A stretch of DNA of 64,000 bases, taken from contig NZ_JAOQJU010000008.1 in the NCBI RefSeq assembly GCF_025567385.1, positions 1 through 64,000 on the forward strand, read 5' to 3'. Positions 1 to 9,843 of the stretch are shown here, one piece after another. The translations under genes and the position numbers were made by a program. Origin of the DNA: Claveliimonas acetigenes. GTDB taxonomy: Bacteria; Bacillota; Clostridia; Lachnospirales; Lachnospiraceae. The notes beneath the pieces were generated by a model, which had not been told where the DNA came from, did no database searches, and saw only the letters and a list, made by a program, of their open reading frames with translations. Each line of letters begins with the position of its first letter. The stretch's first letter is position 1.

Positions 1-79
1 ACCTTTTCGTATGATAATCCAGACGAATGGTTTCATCAAGACAAAAGGTGCTGATTTTTATAAGGTGCTGATAATTCGA
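1..79 (+). other. Possible 3' end of an upstream phage gene (tail assembly chaperone position)
   Basis: Two frames are open from base 1: one stops at 52-54 (TGA) and the other at 77-79 (TAA). This slot, just before the tape measure gene, usually holds tail assembly chaperones, which often use a -1 frameshift to make two products. Both frames could therefore be used, but too little sequence is present to choose. Confidence 0.3.
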
Positions 80-142
80 TAAATTTTAGCTTTGGCGCAT
101 CCGGTTCGGGTGCGCCATTTACATGCTTGGAGGTGAGGAACA

Positions 143-3100
143 GTGGCGAGCAGGATCAAAGGCATCACGATTGAGATTGGCGGCGATACCACAGGCTTAG
201 ACAAGGCCCTGAAAAGTGTCAATTCTTCTATCACGCATACGCAGAGTGCCCTAAAAGATGTCAATAAGCTGCTGAAGCTGGACCCCGCCAACACAGAACT
301 TCTCACACAGAAACAGAAGTTACTGAAGGATGCGATTTCATCCACAAAGGAAAAGCTGGATGCCTTAAAACAGGCGCAGGCACAGGCAAAGGAGCAGCTG
401 GAGAACGGTGACTTGGGGCAGGACAAATACGATGCCCTCCAGCGTGAGATCATCGAAACTGAGCAGGAATTAAAGCGGCTCCAGCAGGAGGCTGCAACCA
501 CCAGTACAGCCCTTGCCAAGATCGACGAGATCGGCGGCAAGATGGAGAACCTGGGAAACTCTATCGCCGGTGTCGGAAAAACGATTATGCCGATCTCCAC
601 GGCAGTCGGCGGCCTGGGCATTGCGGCGGTGAAAACGGCTGCGGACTTTGACTCTGCCATGAGCCAGGTGGCAGCGGTATCCGGCGCGACCGGGAACGAC
701 CTGCAGTCTCTCCGGGATAAGGCCCGCGAGATGGGTGAGAAAACGAAGTTCTCCGCATCCGAGGCAGCGCAGGCCATGAATTACATGGCCATGGCCGGAT
801 GGAAGTCAAAAGACATGATCTCCGGTATTGACGGTATCATGAACCTCGCTGCTGCCAGTGGTGAAGACCTGGCGACCACATCGGACATTGTAACGGATGC
901 CTTGACTGCCTTTGGACTGTCGGCTGCGGATTCCGGGCATTTTGCGGATATTCTGGCGACGGCATCCTCTAATGCCAATACGAATGTCAGCATGATGGGC
1001 GAGACGTTCAAATACTGTGCGCCGATTGCAGGAGCACTTGGTTTCTCCGCGGAGGATACGGCGGAAGCCATCGGCCTGATGGCGAATGCGGGTATCAAGT
1101 CCTCCCAGGCAGGTACGGCACTTCGTACTATCATGAACAATCTTGCCGGGGAAGTGAAGATCAGCGGGCAGGCCATCGGGGATGTGACGATTGCCACAAC
1201 AAATGCGGATGGCAGCATGAGAAGCCTGTCGGATATCCTTGCAGACTGCCGGGTTGCGTTTGGAGGATTGACCGAATCTGAGAAGGCGCAGGCGGCAGAA
1301 TCCCTTGTGGGCAAGAATGCCATGAGCGGTTTCCTTGCTTTGATGAATGCCGCCCCTGCGGATATTGAAAAGTTAAGCGGTGCTATTGATAACTGTGACG
1401 GAACTGCGGAAAAGATGGCTGCCACCATGCAGGATAACCTGATGGGGCAGCTTACCATCTTAAAGAGCCAGCTGGAGGAGCTCGCTATTTCCTTTGGTGA
1501 GATGCTGATGCCTGCCATCCGTAACATTGTGACGAAAATCCAGGAGTTCGTGGATAAGTTAAACGGCATGGATGAGGGCACCCGTGAGATGGTCTTAAAG
1601 ATCGGCCTTTTGGTAGCGGCGCTTGGGCCGTTCCTGGTGATCCTCGGAACCACGATAGCCAAGATCGGCACGGCTATGAAAGGGTTTGTACAGCTGGTGA
1701 ACGGCTTTAACAAACTGAAAGTGGCGGTGCAGGGCGGCACAGGGCTGTTTGGAAAAATGGGAGCTGCCATTGGCGGTATCTCTGCCCCTGTTGTGGCGGT
1801 GGTGGCAGTCATCGGGACACTGGTGGCTGCATTTTTGCATCTGTGGAATACCAATGAGGGATTCCGGGAGGCCATCATTGGGACGTGGAATACCATCAAA
1901 GAGACCGTCAGTACCTTCTGCCAGGGAATCGTTGACCGGCTGAATGCTTTGGGATTTAGTTTCCAGGACATCACACAGGTGCTCTCGGCAGTGTGGAACG
2001 GTTTCTGTTCCCTGCTTGCCCCGGTCTTTGAAGGTGCGTTTCAGGCGATTGCTGCGGTACTCTCTACGGTGCTGAACGTGCTCACTGGCATTCTGGATGT
2101 ATTTATCGGACTGTTTACCGGAAACTGGTCGCAGATGTGGTCTGGCATCCAGACAATCTTCTCCGGGGTATGGGAGGGAATCAAGGGTGTCCTTTCGGCA
2201 GCGGTCGGCATCATCCAGGGCATTGTCGACGTGTTCCTCGGCTGGTTCGGCACGAGCTGGAGTGAGGTCTGGACGAATATCAAGACTTTCTTCGAGGGTA
2301 TCTGGAACGGCATTGTAGCTTTCTTCTCTGGTATTTGGGAGACCATCACAAATGTGGTGCAGACAGGAATCATGCTGATCGGCTCCATTTTAAGTGCTGC
2401 CTTCGACATTATCACGCTGCCTTTCCAGTTTATCTGGGAGAACTGTAAGGAAATCATTATATCTGCCTGGAACGCCATTAAATCGGTGGTATCTTCCGCA
2501 ATCGGTGCGGTTTCCAGCGTGATCTCGTCCGTAATGTCCGTGATCCAGAATGTCATTTCGGCTATCTGGACGGCGATCAGCACGAAAATTTCAACGGTGC
2601 TGAACACGATAAAATCCGTGGTGACTACCGTATTCAATGCCATTAAGTCGGTGGCGTCCAGTGTCTGGAACGGAATCAAATCCGCCATTTCGACCGTGGT
2701 GGATGGCATCAAGAGCAAAGTTTCCTCTGTATTTAACTCGGTCAAGAGTACGGTGACTTCCGTATTTAATGGCATCAAGAGTACCACCACTTCCGTCTGG
2801 AACGGCATCAAGACTGCCATTATTACTCCGATTGAGGCAGCGAAAAACACCATCAAGGGTATTGTGGATAAGATCACCGGATTCTTCTCCAGCATGAAGA
2901 TTTCCCTGCCGCACATCAAGCTGCCGCATTTCAGGATTTCCGGCAGCCTGTCTATTGCACCGCCGAGCGTGCCTCACCTGTCTATTGACTGGTACAAAGA
3001 GGGCGGTATCATGACACGCCCGACTCTGTTTGGGATGAACGGTACGAACCTGATGGCAGGCGGAGAAGCTGGGGCAGAAGCGATCCTGCCATTGAAAGGT

Positions 3101-3295
3101 TTCTACAGTCAGCTGGAGAGTATCCTTTCAAACCGGATGGATACCAGCACGATGGAACGCTATCTGTCTGTCATTGCGGCAAACAGCAGCAAGGGCATTT
3201 ATCTGGAGGACGGAACTTTGGTAGGGCATCTGCTTCCGGCCATTGACAGTAAGCTGGGGCAGATGCAGAAGTTGAACAGGAGGTTGAGTTTATGA
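143..3295 (+). CDS. Phage tail tape measure protein
   Basis: This 1050-aa protein sets tail length and lies inside the tail tube until DNA ejection. The first 120 residues are coiled-coil rich (Gln/Lys/Glu heptads). A TP901/PhageMin-type core follows, at roughly residues 150-400, with the phrase AAQAMNYMAMAG. Hydrophobic segments lie near residues 480-570. A run of short repeats with WNGIKS or FNAIKS cores fills about residues 770-900. The GTG start has GGAGGTGAGG 5-14 nt upstream. It overlaps the next gene by ATGA. Long opposite-strand open frames here are shadows of this biased sequence. Family assignment is firm; host range is unknown. Confidence 0.93.
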   Translation: MASRIKGITIEIGGDTTGLDKALKSVNSSITHTQSALKDVNKLLKLDPANTELLTQKQKLLKDAISSTKEKLDALKQAQAQAKEQLENGDLGQDKYDALQREIIETEQELKRLQQEAATTSTALAKIDEIGGKMENLGNSIAGVGKTIMPISTAVGGLGIAAVKTAADFDSAMSQVAAVSGATGNDLQSLRDKAREMGEKTKFSASEAAQAMNYMAMAGWKSKDMISGIDGIMNLAAASGEDLATTSDIVTDALTAFGLSAADSGHFADILATASSNANTNVSMMGETFKYCAPIAGALGFSAEDTAEAIGLMANAGIKSSQAGTALRTIMNNLAGEVKISGQAIGDVTIATTNADGSMRSLSDILADCRVAFGGLTESEKAQAAESLVGKNAMSGFLALMNAAPADIEKLSGAIDNCDGTAEKMAATMQDNLMGQLTILKSQLEELAISFGEMLMPAIRNIVTKIQEFVDKLNGMDEGTREMVLKIGLLVAALGPFLVILGTTIAKIGTAMKGFVQLVNGFNKLKVAVQGGTGLFGKMGAAIGGISAPVVAVVAVIGTLVAAFLHLWNTNEGFREAIIGTWNTIKETVSTFCQGIVDRLNALGFSFQDITQVLSAVWNGFCSLLAPVFEGAFQAIAAVLSTVLNVLTGILDVFIGLFTGNWSQMWSGIQTIFSGVWEGIKGVLSAAVGIIQGIVDVFLGWFGTSWSEVWTNIKTFFEGIWNGIVAFFSGIWETITNVVQTGIMLIGSILSAAFDIITLPFQFIWENCKEIIISAWNAIKSVVSSAIGAVSSVISSVMSVIQNVISAIWTAISTKISTVLNTIKSVVTTVFNAIKSVASSVWNGIKSAISTVVDGIKSKVSSVFNSVKSTVTSVFNGIKSTTTSVWNGIKTAIITPIEAAKNTIKGIVDKITGFFSSMKISLPHIKLPHFRISGSLSIAPPSVPHLSIDWYKEGGIMTRPTLFGMNGTNLMAGGEAGAEAILPLKGFYSQLESILSNRMDTSTMERYLSVIAANSSKGIYLEDGTLVGHLLPAIDSKLGQMQKLNRRLSL

Positions 3296-3942
3296 GGCCG
3301 GATATAAAACTGGATAGCGTGTGGATGTCTGGCCTTGGGTGGCTGCGGGAGAGCATCAGCTTTCCGACGCCCCAGTCACAGACCAATACCATTGTAGTGC
3401 CGGGACGGAATTCCCCCATCCGGTACACGGAAGCATTGGGGCGGGTATCCTACCAGCCCAGGAGTTTTGAAATCATACTTTCCATGCTTGGAACCAGGGA
3501 GCAGTTTAATCAAAAGGTCAGTGCGGTGGTGAACCCGTTTGCAGGGCATCTGGTGAAAGTGGTTTGCAGTGAGGAACCGGGGCTGTATGCCATCGGCACA
3601 CTGGAAATGTCCCCGGCTTATGATCCGCTAACGAGGAAGGGGCAGCTTACCGTTTCCTGCTCCGATGGGGATTCCTACCGCTACCATGTGAATGAAACGG
3701 TGGTGACAGTTACGGGCGGAGGGAATGTCATTCTGGATAATGATTATATGCCTGTGGTCCCGGTCATCACAGCCACGGCGGAAACGGCACTGGGCTGGCA
3801 GATCGGCACAGACACCTTCCAAAAATCTGTCAGCCCCGGTACTTGGGAATTTCCTGAAATGGAATTGCAGGCCGGAAGAAATGTAGTGTCCGTCACTGGA
3901 AATGGAACCGTGACCTTCCGGTACCGGGAGGGATGCCTATGA
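3292..3942 (+). CDS. Phage distal tail protein (Dit-like)
   Basis: A 216-aa protein of the siphovirus distal tail/phage tail family. It forms the hub between tail tube and baseplate. The N-terminal part (PIRYTEALGRVSYQPRSFEI) looks like the Dit belt domain, and the C-terminal beta-rich half (GTWEFPEMELQAGRNVV) is typical of the galectin-like domain. The start overlaps the tape measure stop (ATGA) and the end overlaps the next gene the same way, so the three genes are translationally coupled. Position after the tape measure gene supports the call. Length is at the short end for Dit proteins. Confidence 0.8.
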   Translation: MRPDIKLDSVWMSGLGWLRESISFPTPQSQTNTIVVPGRNSPIRYTEALGRVSYQPRSFEIILSMLGTREQFNQKVSAVVNPFAGHLVKVVCSEEPGLYAIGTLEMSPAYDPLTRKGQLTVSCSDGDSYRYHVNETVVTVTGGGNVILDNDYMPVVPVITATAETALGWQIGTDTFQKSVSPGTWEFPEMELQAGRNVVSVTGNGTVTFRYREGCL

Positions 3943-5396
3943 GATTATTCCGTATCTATGTGGACGGGGCATTGTTTTACCATCCGCAGTTATCGAAACT
4001 GGCAGTCACGGAGGCGAAGGTGGAAGAGGATGCGGAGAACATTGACAGCCTGACGCTGTCGGCTCCCTATAACCACCCCTATCTAAATGCAATTAAGCCA
4101 ATGGCTTCTGTGATCGTTTGCAAGAAAGGAAATGAAACGGTCTTTGAGGGGCGGGCGCTGGATGACGGCAGTGATTTTTATAACACCCACACATGGACCT
4201 GTGAATCGGCTCTTTCCTATTTAAAAGACAGCCAGCAGTCGCCCTATAACTACAAAGGGAGCTTAAGAGGGCTTTTCGAGTATTTCATAACCGAACACAA
4301 CAAAACCGTGGAGGAGCAGAAGCAGTTCACGGTGGGGGAAGTAACGGTAGCCGATAACAATGATTATGTGGCTTACAGCTGTTCTGAGTATTCCATGACG
4401 ATGGATGCCATTAAGGATAAGCTCATGAAAACACACGGAGGGTATCTGCGGCTCCGGTATACAGCCGATGGAAAAGTCTTGGACTACCTGGCGGACTTTA
4501 CAGAGGCGTCACTTCAAAAAGTGGAGTACGGGAAAAACCTGACCGATGTAAAAATCAACCAGGATCATACGGAACGGGTGACAGCACTCATTCCCCTTGG
4601 GGCAAAGGTCAAGACCACGGATGAGGAAGGCAATGAGGTGGAAACGGATGAGCGCGTCACCATTGAAGCTGCCAACGACGGGAAGAATTATGTGTTCGAT
4701 GAAGATGCGGTCAAGGAGATCGGCTGGATATGGGCAACGGAAGTGTGGGAGGATGTAACGCTTTCTTCCAACCTTCTCAGGAAGGCGAAAGCGAGGATTT
4801 CTGAACTGGCGAAGGGCATCACCAGCATGGAGCTGACTATCGTGGATGAATCCGATACCGGGGCAGATATCGCGGATATCCATGCAAGGCAGTATGTGTA
4901 CTGTTCTTCCCCGCCCCATGGGATCGACGGAAGGTATCTGTGCATCCAGAGGACGCGGGATTATCTGAATCCTTCCGGCAACACCATTACCATCGGGGCA
5001 AGCGGTATCCGGCTGACTGCCATCAGTGCGAAGCAGAACCAGAACTTAAGCACACTGGAACAGGATATCCTGGGGCAGACGGAGAAGATCGAGAACATCT
5101 TCGGGAAAGTCGAGGATATCACCACAGCGAAAATGTACCGGACAGAACTGGTGGTGGAAGGCACGAGCATCTTCCGGGATAAGGGGCAGATGAGCAGGCT
5201 TTCCTGTAGGGTGCTATCCTGGGACAAGGATATCACAGATACCCTTCCCAAATCTTCTTTTAACTGGCACCGGAAGTCCGGCAATGTGGAAACGGATGCC
5301 GATTGGGATGGGTTGCATAAAGGAATGAAAAGCGTAACCATATCAACCGAGGACGTGTTCGATAATGCGTCCTTTTATTGTGAAGTCACCATTTAA
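3939..5396 (+). CDS. Phage tail-associated protein (prophage endopeptidase tail / Tal-like)
   Basis: A 485-aa protein directly after Dit, the usual place of the tail-associated lysin/spike (Prophage_tail family). That family forms the tail tip and may cut peptidoglycan or binds receptor. The sequence has the expected beta-rich first half and a region typical of the family (YGKNLTDVKINQD, TALIPLGAK) near residues 190-215. No clear catalytic peptidase motif is visible, so enzymatic activity is inference. An upstream ATG at 3933 is possible, but 3939 has better spacing to GGGAGG and gives the same ATGA overlap used by the preceding gene pair. Confidence 0.8.
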   Translation: MRLFRIYVDGALFYHPQLSKLAVTEAKVEEDAENIDSLTLSAPYNHPYLNAIKPMASVIVCKKGNETVFEGRALDDGSDFYNTHTWTCESALSYLKDSQQSPYNYKGSLRGLFEYFITEHNKTVEEQKQFTVGEVTVADNNDYVAYSCSEYSMTMDAIKDKLMKTHGGYLRLRYTADGKVLDYLADFTEASLQKVEYGKNLTDVKINQDHTERVTALIPLGAKVKTTDEEGNEVETDERVTIEAANDGKNYVFDEDAVKEIGWIWATEVWEDVTLSSNLLRKAKARISELAKGITSMELTIVDESDTGADIADIHARQYVYCSSPPHGIDGRYLCIQRTRDYLNPSGNTITIGASGIRLTAISAKQNQNLSTLEQDILGQTEKIENIFGKVEDITTAKMYRTELVVEGTSIFRDKGQMSRLSCRVLSWDKDITDTLPKSSFNWHRKSGNVETDADWDGLHKGMKSVTISTEDVFDNASFYCEVTI

Positions 5397-5414
5397 TTTG
5401 AAGGAGGAACACAA

Positions 5415-7223
5415 ATGCCTACTATCTTAACATCCAGCCAGCAGACTTTCGTGGACATCACAGATCAGCGGAAACTGTCGGCTTATATCACATCCAATTT
5501 ACCGAAGACGCAGAGTGAGGACCCGAACACCCTGCCCCACGCCTATGCGCCGAACTGGGAAACATCCCATCTGGTGCTGACCCCGGTGATCTTCTTAGAC
5601 CAGACCAACGTGGCGCTGGACGCATCCGGGCTGACCATTTCATGGAAACGCAAAGACGGAACGGGGGCAGAGAGCGCCCTGTCATCGGGAGAAACGGTGT
5701 CCGGCGGCATCCTGACGGTCAGCCAGAACAAGCTCTCCGCATCTTCCTCCGGGATGATCACTTATATCTGCTATATCAGTTACTATGATTCGGAAACGAA
5801 GAATACGGTCAATATTTCTTCTGACATTACCTATACGTTGGTAAAGAATGCGGAGAACGCAAAACTGGCCTATGTGACGGCGGATACCTATGTGTTCAAA
5901 TACAATACCAGTTCTGCATTGGTAGGGGCAACGCAGGCGACTTTGTCTGCACAGGTCCAGGGGGTAACGGTCAGCAAGTGGCAGTATCTGAACAGTTCCG
6001 GTGTGTGGACAGATTATCCGACCACTTCGGACAATACCAGTATTACCGGCGGGACGCTGGTAGTAAAGCCCGCACACGCAGTGTTCTTCAACAACGTGGC
6101 GCAGATCAAGCTGGTGACCGATGATGCGGATGTGTTCGACACCATTTCCATCACGAAGATGTATGACGGGGAGCAGGGACAGCCGGGGCAGGCAGGCGCG
6201 GGAGGTTTGTCCGTCATCCTTGGAAATGAGGCGCAGAACATTGCCTGCACCACGGGAGGTGCGGTACAGGCTGCCGTGGATGTGACGATTCCCTTTACCG
6301 GGTATGTAGGCATTACGCAAACCCCATGTACCTGTACAGTGGGAACCCTGCCCACCGGAGTGACCGTAAAATCCAATACGGCAGCCACGGCGTCTGCTTC
6401 AGGTTCCGTAGTGCTTACCTTTGCCGCCAATGCCACCCTGGGCGGGGCATCGGTGCTGACTGGAACCATTGACCTGACCTTTACGATTTCAGGAAAGAGC
6501 GTGGTGAAGAAGTTTGCCTGGACGAAATCCAATAAGGGAAGCAACGGGGCCAGTGCGGTGGTGTTCTCTGTTTACGCACCAAACGGGACTATCGTACAAA
6601 ACCAGTCCGGTTCCCTGGTACTGGCAACATCCGCCTACAGCGGCACAACGGAGATCACCACAGGTGCGACTTACCAGTGGTCGAAATACACAGCCGGAAA
6701 ATGGACAGATATCAGCGGGGCAACGTCTGATACGCTGACGGTTTCCGGCGCGGATATCGTGAATATCCAGTCTTACCGGTGCACCATGAATTATGGCGGC
6801 AAGTCCTATGTGGATGTGATCACGGTGGAGGATAAGTCGGATCCCTATGTATCGGAGATGCTCTCCATCGGCGGCTTTACCGTAAAAAATAACCTGGGCG
6901 GTCTGGTTCCCTATGTGATCGTCCGTACCAACCAGAAGGAAGTGGATGCACTGCTCGGCAATATCAGCGAGACAGCCCCTTCCACGCCGGCAAACGGGAT
7001 GTTCTGGTACAAGATCGACCATACAGCGAAAACAGTCACGCTGATGAAGTATAACGGGACTACGTGGGCAGCGGCAACAGAAAAGCAGAGTCTTACCTAC
7101 ACCTGGTATAAGCAGGATAAGGACGGCAGGGAGGCTGCCTTTGGAAAGACTGGAAAAGTCATTTATTTATCTGCGGAGGACATTGACAGCATCGCCACCC
7201 TACAGTGTGATGTGTCTAATTAG
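5415..7223 (+). CDS. Phage baseplate/adsorption protein with Ig-like domains
   Basis: A 602-aa Thr/Ser/Gly-rich protein starting 9 nt after an AAGGAGG site. It appears to be a series of beta-sandwich (Ig-like) modules, with a short collagen-like linker (GEQGQPGQAGAGG) near residue 255 and repeated phrases such as YTWYKQDKDG and YQWSKYTAG. Such proteins form baseplate or adsorption appendages and often decorate the cell-contact end of the tail. No enzymatic motif was seen. The exact family cannot be named from sequence alone; phage origin is firm from context. Confidence 0.75.
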   Translation: MPTILTSSQQTFVDITDQRKLSAYITSNLPKTQSEDPNTLPHAYAPNWETSHLVLTPVIFLDQTNVALDASGLTISWKRKDGTGAESALSSGETVSGGILTVSQNKLSASSSGMITYICYISYYDSETKNTVNISSDITYTLVKNAENAKLAYVTADTYVFKYNTSSALVGATQATLSAQVQGVTVSKWQYLNSSGVWTDYPTTSDNTSITGGTLVVKPAHAVFFNNVAQIKLVTDDADVFDTISITKMYDGEQGQPGQAGAGGLSVILGNEAQNIACTTGGAVQAAVDVTIPFTGYVGITQTPCTCTVGTLPTGVTVKSNTAATASASGSVVLTFAANATLGGASVLTGTIDLTFTISGKSVVKKFAWTKSNKGSNGASAVVFSVYAPNGTIVQNQSGSLVLATSAYSGTTEITTGATYQWSKYTAGKWTDISGATSDTLTVSGADIVNIQSYRCTMNYGGKSYVDVITVEDKSDPYVSEMLSIGGFTVKNNLGGLVPYVIVRTNQKEVDALLGNISETAPSTPANGMFWYKIDHTAKTVTLMKYNGTTWAAATEKQSLTYTWYKQDKDGREAAFGKTGKVIYLSAEDIDSIATLQCDVSN

Positions 7224-7236
7224 GGGGGTGGCGGGC

Positions 7237-7794
7237 ATGGCGCTTTTAACGGTCTGCCAGCATACGTTCCAGAACGTGCAGGCGTATGACGACGCGGTGG
7301 AGGGCGTGGAAGCCTTAAAGGTCAACGTGCGGGAGTGCTACTCGGAGATCACAAAGACCTCCGAGCAGATTCAGAGTTCTGTCCGGGAGATGTACCTGTC
7401 AAAGTCTGAGCTGGAAAGCATCCAGCAGGACTTCCAGGCGAGCATCACCCAGAACAGCAGCGAGATCCGCATGGATTTTACCGCTATCACCAATGAGATC
7501 ATCAACAATGTGTCTGCAAACCAGACGCTTCTGGAGGAGTATATCCGGTTTAAAGGGGCGCTGATCGAGCTTGGGAAGGTCGGGAATGCGTTCACGGCGG
7601 AGCTTTCCAACGAGGAGCTGGCCTTTAAGGAGAACGGACAGAAGATTGCCTATATTTCCAATCAGAGCCTTGTGATCACCAATGCGGAGATACGGAACAA
7701 GCTGTCCCTGGGTAATGAGAGCAGGGGATGGTTTGATTTTATCCCAAGAGCCAACGGGAACCTGTCTATCAAATGGCGTGACCCGGCGGGATAA
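7237..7794 (+). CDS. Phage tail protein with coiled-coil N-terminus
   Basis: A 185-aa protein of unknown family. The first 110 residues are rich in Glu/Gln/Ser and read as a trimeric-type coiled coil (SEITKTSEQIQSSVREMYLS). The C-terminal 60 residues look like a small globular attachment domain. The ATG at 7237 follows GGGGGGTGGC. A longer frame extends upstream but overlaps the previous gene and lacks a ribosome site. Position between two adsorption proteins suggests a structural connector or part of the same baseplate appendage. Confidence 0.65.
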   Translation: MALLTVCQHTFQNVQAYDDAVEGVEALKVNVRECYSEITKTSEQIQSSVREMYLSKSELESIQQDFQASITQNSSEIRMDFTAITNEIINNVSANQTLLEEYIRFKGALIELGKVGNAFTAELSNEELAFKENGQKIAYISNQSLVITNAEIRNKLSLGNESRGWFDFIPRANGNLSIKWRDPAG

Positions 7795-7833
7795 CAGCAG
7801 TTTTTATTTTTGTGGGGAAGGAGGAAAAGCAAA

Positions 7834-9747
7834 ATGGCATCCAGCGGCAGCTTTTCCGGTTCCATCCACAGCGGGCATTATGTGCTGCGGGTGGACTGGA
7901 CGCAGACAAAAAATATATCTGCCAATACCAGCACGGTCACAGCGAAAGCCTATCTGGTCAATGACTGGAGTCTGTCTATTTATGGCCGTTCGGACAATTC
8001 CATAACGATCAACGGAACCGCACAGATTTATGAGTCACCAGCAGTCAACGGTACAGGCACGCACCTTCTGGGAACTGTAACACAGACCGTGAACCATAAC
8101 AGTGACGGCACAAAAAGCCTGACCATGAGCGCGGTGTTCTATATCCGGGCGACGTTAAGCGGGACGTATTATGAGTCGATTACCGCAAGCGCCAATATTA
8201 CGCTGGATTCCATTGCAAGGGCGTCCAGTGTTTCTACCCCTAATGCAACGATGGGGTCTGCTACGGCCATTGCCATCAGCCGTGCCTCTTCTTCCTTTAC
8301 CCACACGCTGACCTATACCTTCGGCACGGCTGCCGGGACGATAGCCACAAAGACCACGTCCACATCGGTATCCTGGACACCGCCCCTTTCACTGGCAAGC
8401 CAGATACCCAAAGCGGTGACCGGAACCTGCACGGTCACCTGTACGACTTATAACGGCAGTACGAAGATTGGAAGTAAGACGTGTACGCTGACACTGACCG
8501 TCCCGGCTTCAATAAAACCTACCATTACCAGTTTGACTGCTGCCAGGGTGGACGGGGCGGTGCCGGGTACCTGGGGGATCTATGTGCAGACGAAGTCCAA
8601 AGCAACGCTTACCATTAACGGGGCGGCGGGAAGCTACGGCTCCACGATTTCTTCCTATTCCATTACGGGCGGCGGCTACACCAGTACGGCGTCCAGTTTT
8701 ACAACGGGGTTCCTGAATACTTCCGGCACGGTTACTTTTACGGCGACGGTGACGGATTCCAGGGGGCGGGTGTCAGCAGCGGCCACGGTGAGCATTTCGG
8801 TGGTGGCCTATTCCCCGCCGTCCTTTGCCAGCTACCTCTCACAGCGGTGCTTAAGCAATGGAACTGTTAATGATGACGGGACGTATATCCGGGGACTGGT
8901 TTCCTACAGTTATGCGTCATGCAGCAGTAAAAACACCATTACCCGCGCCACCTATTACAAAAAGGCATCGGATACCGCGTGGACGAATGCCAATGCCGCT
9001 TTCAGTTCCGGTACGGCGTTTACTTTTGGCGGCGGAAACATCTCCACGGAGACCTCCTATGACATCAAATATACGCTGACAGATGCCTTTACCACCATTG
9101 CTATCCAGGACATCGTTTCTACGGCAGCCGTGGTCATGGATTTTAAGAGAGGCGGTAAGGGAGTGGCTGTTGGGAAGGTATCGGAGAAGGATAATACCTT
9201 CGAGGTTGCGGAGGATTGGGATGTCCGGGTGTATGGGAAACTTTTAAAAGATTATATCCAGTCCTTCATTAAGACGCTGTATCCGGTGGGCAGTATCTAT
9301 ATGAGCGTCAATGCCACTAACCCGTCCGCTTACTTTGGCGGAACATGGGTAGCCTGGGGCGCAGGGCGGGTACCTGTGGGTATCAATACCGCAGACGGGA
9401 ATTTCAATACAGTGGAAAAGACCGGTGGTGCGGCAACGGTTACACTGACAACTGCACAGATGCCTGCACATACCCATACGTTTACCGGAAGTTCCGCTAC
9501 TACAAGCAGCAAAGGGGCGCATACCCACAATGTCGGTCGTGACGGGGATGGTGCATCAGGCTCAAGCACGTATACTGTCCACAGCGCGGGAGTGTCCGGC
9601 GCAGGGGGAACATCCCCAACAAACAGCGCGGGCGCGCATACCCATACACTTACCGCGAAAGGCACGAATGCCAATACGGGAGGCGGTGGGGCGCATTCAA
9701 ACCTTCAGCCGTATATCGTCTGCTATATGTGGAAACGGACGGCTTAA
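7834..9747 (+). CDS. Phage tail fibre / receptor-binding protein
   Basis: A 637-aa protein. Residues 1-450 are Thr/Ser-rich, beta-structured and resemble the DUF859 siphovirus family. The C-terminal 170 residues contain the phage fibre/baseplate tip domain (YPVGSIYMSVNATNPSAYFG, then GRVPVGI). Three His-x-His motifs follow (AHTHTFTG, AHTHNVGR, AHTHTLTA), and the protein ends with LQPYIVCYMWKRTA. In some tailed phages such HxH motifs coordinate metal along a trimeric needle tip. The ATG at 7834 has AAGGAGG upstream; a GTG at 7810 is rejected for lack of one. It is the last structural gene before lysis. Confidence 0.82.
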   Translation: MASSGSFSGSIHSGHYVLRVDWTQTKNISANTSTVTAKAYLVNDWSLSIYGRSDNSITINGTAQIYESPAVNGTGTHLLGTVTQTVNHNSDGTKSLTMSAVFYIRATLSGTYYESITASANITLDSIARASSVSTPNATMGSATAIAISRASSSFTHTLTYTFGTAAGTIATKTTSTSVSWTPPLSLASQIPKAVTGTCTVTCTTYNGSTKIGSKTCTLTLTVPASIKPTITSLTAARVDGAVPGTWGIYVQTKSKATLTINGAAGSYGSTISSYSITGGGYTSTASSFTTGFLNTSGTVTFTATVTDSRGRVSAAATVSISVVAYSPPSFASYLSQRCLSNGTVNDDGTYIRGLVSYSYASCSSKNTITRATYYKKASDTAWTNANAAFSSGTAFTFGGGNISTETSYDIKYTLTDAFTTIAIQDIVSTAAVVMDFKRGGKGVAVGKVSEKDNTFEVAEDWDVRVYGKLLKDYIQSFIKTLYPVGSIYMSVNATNPSAYFGGTWVAWGAGRVPVGINTADGNFNTVEKTGGAATVTLTTAQMPAHTHTFTGSSATTSSKGAHTHNVGRDGDGASGSSTYTVHSAGVSGAGGTSPTNSAGAHTHTLTAKGTNANTGGGGAHSNLQPYIVCYMWKRTA

Positions 9748-9777
9748 TATAAAAAAATAAAACGAATGTGGAAAACA

Positions 9778-9809
9778 GGCAGTTCATCCTTCGGGACGGC
9801 TGCCTTTTT
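9778..9809 (+). terminator. Rho-independent terminator after tail fibre gene
   Basis: A GGCAG/CTGCC stem encloses an inner TCC-TTCG-GGA hairpin, followed by TTTTTC. It separates the structural genes from the lysis genes. Confidence 0.6.
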
Positions 9810-9843
9810 CAATACAAAAATCAAAGAAAGAGAGGAACGGAGC

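Noticed and set aside
781..2919. Long minus-strand open frames across the tape measure gene
   Set aside because: They mirror the third-position bias of the real + strand gene, have no ribosome sites and match no family.
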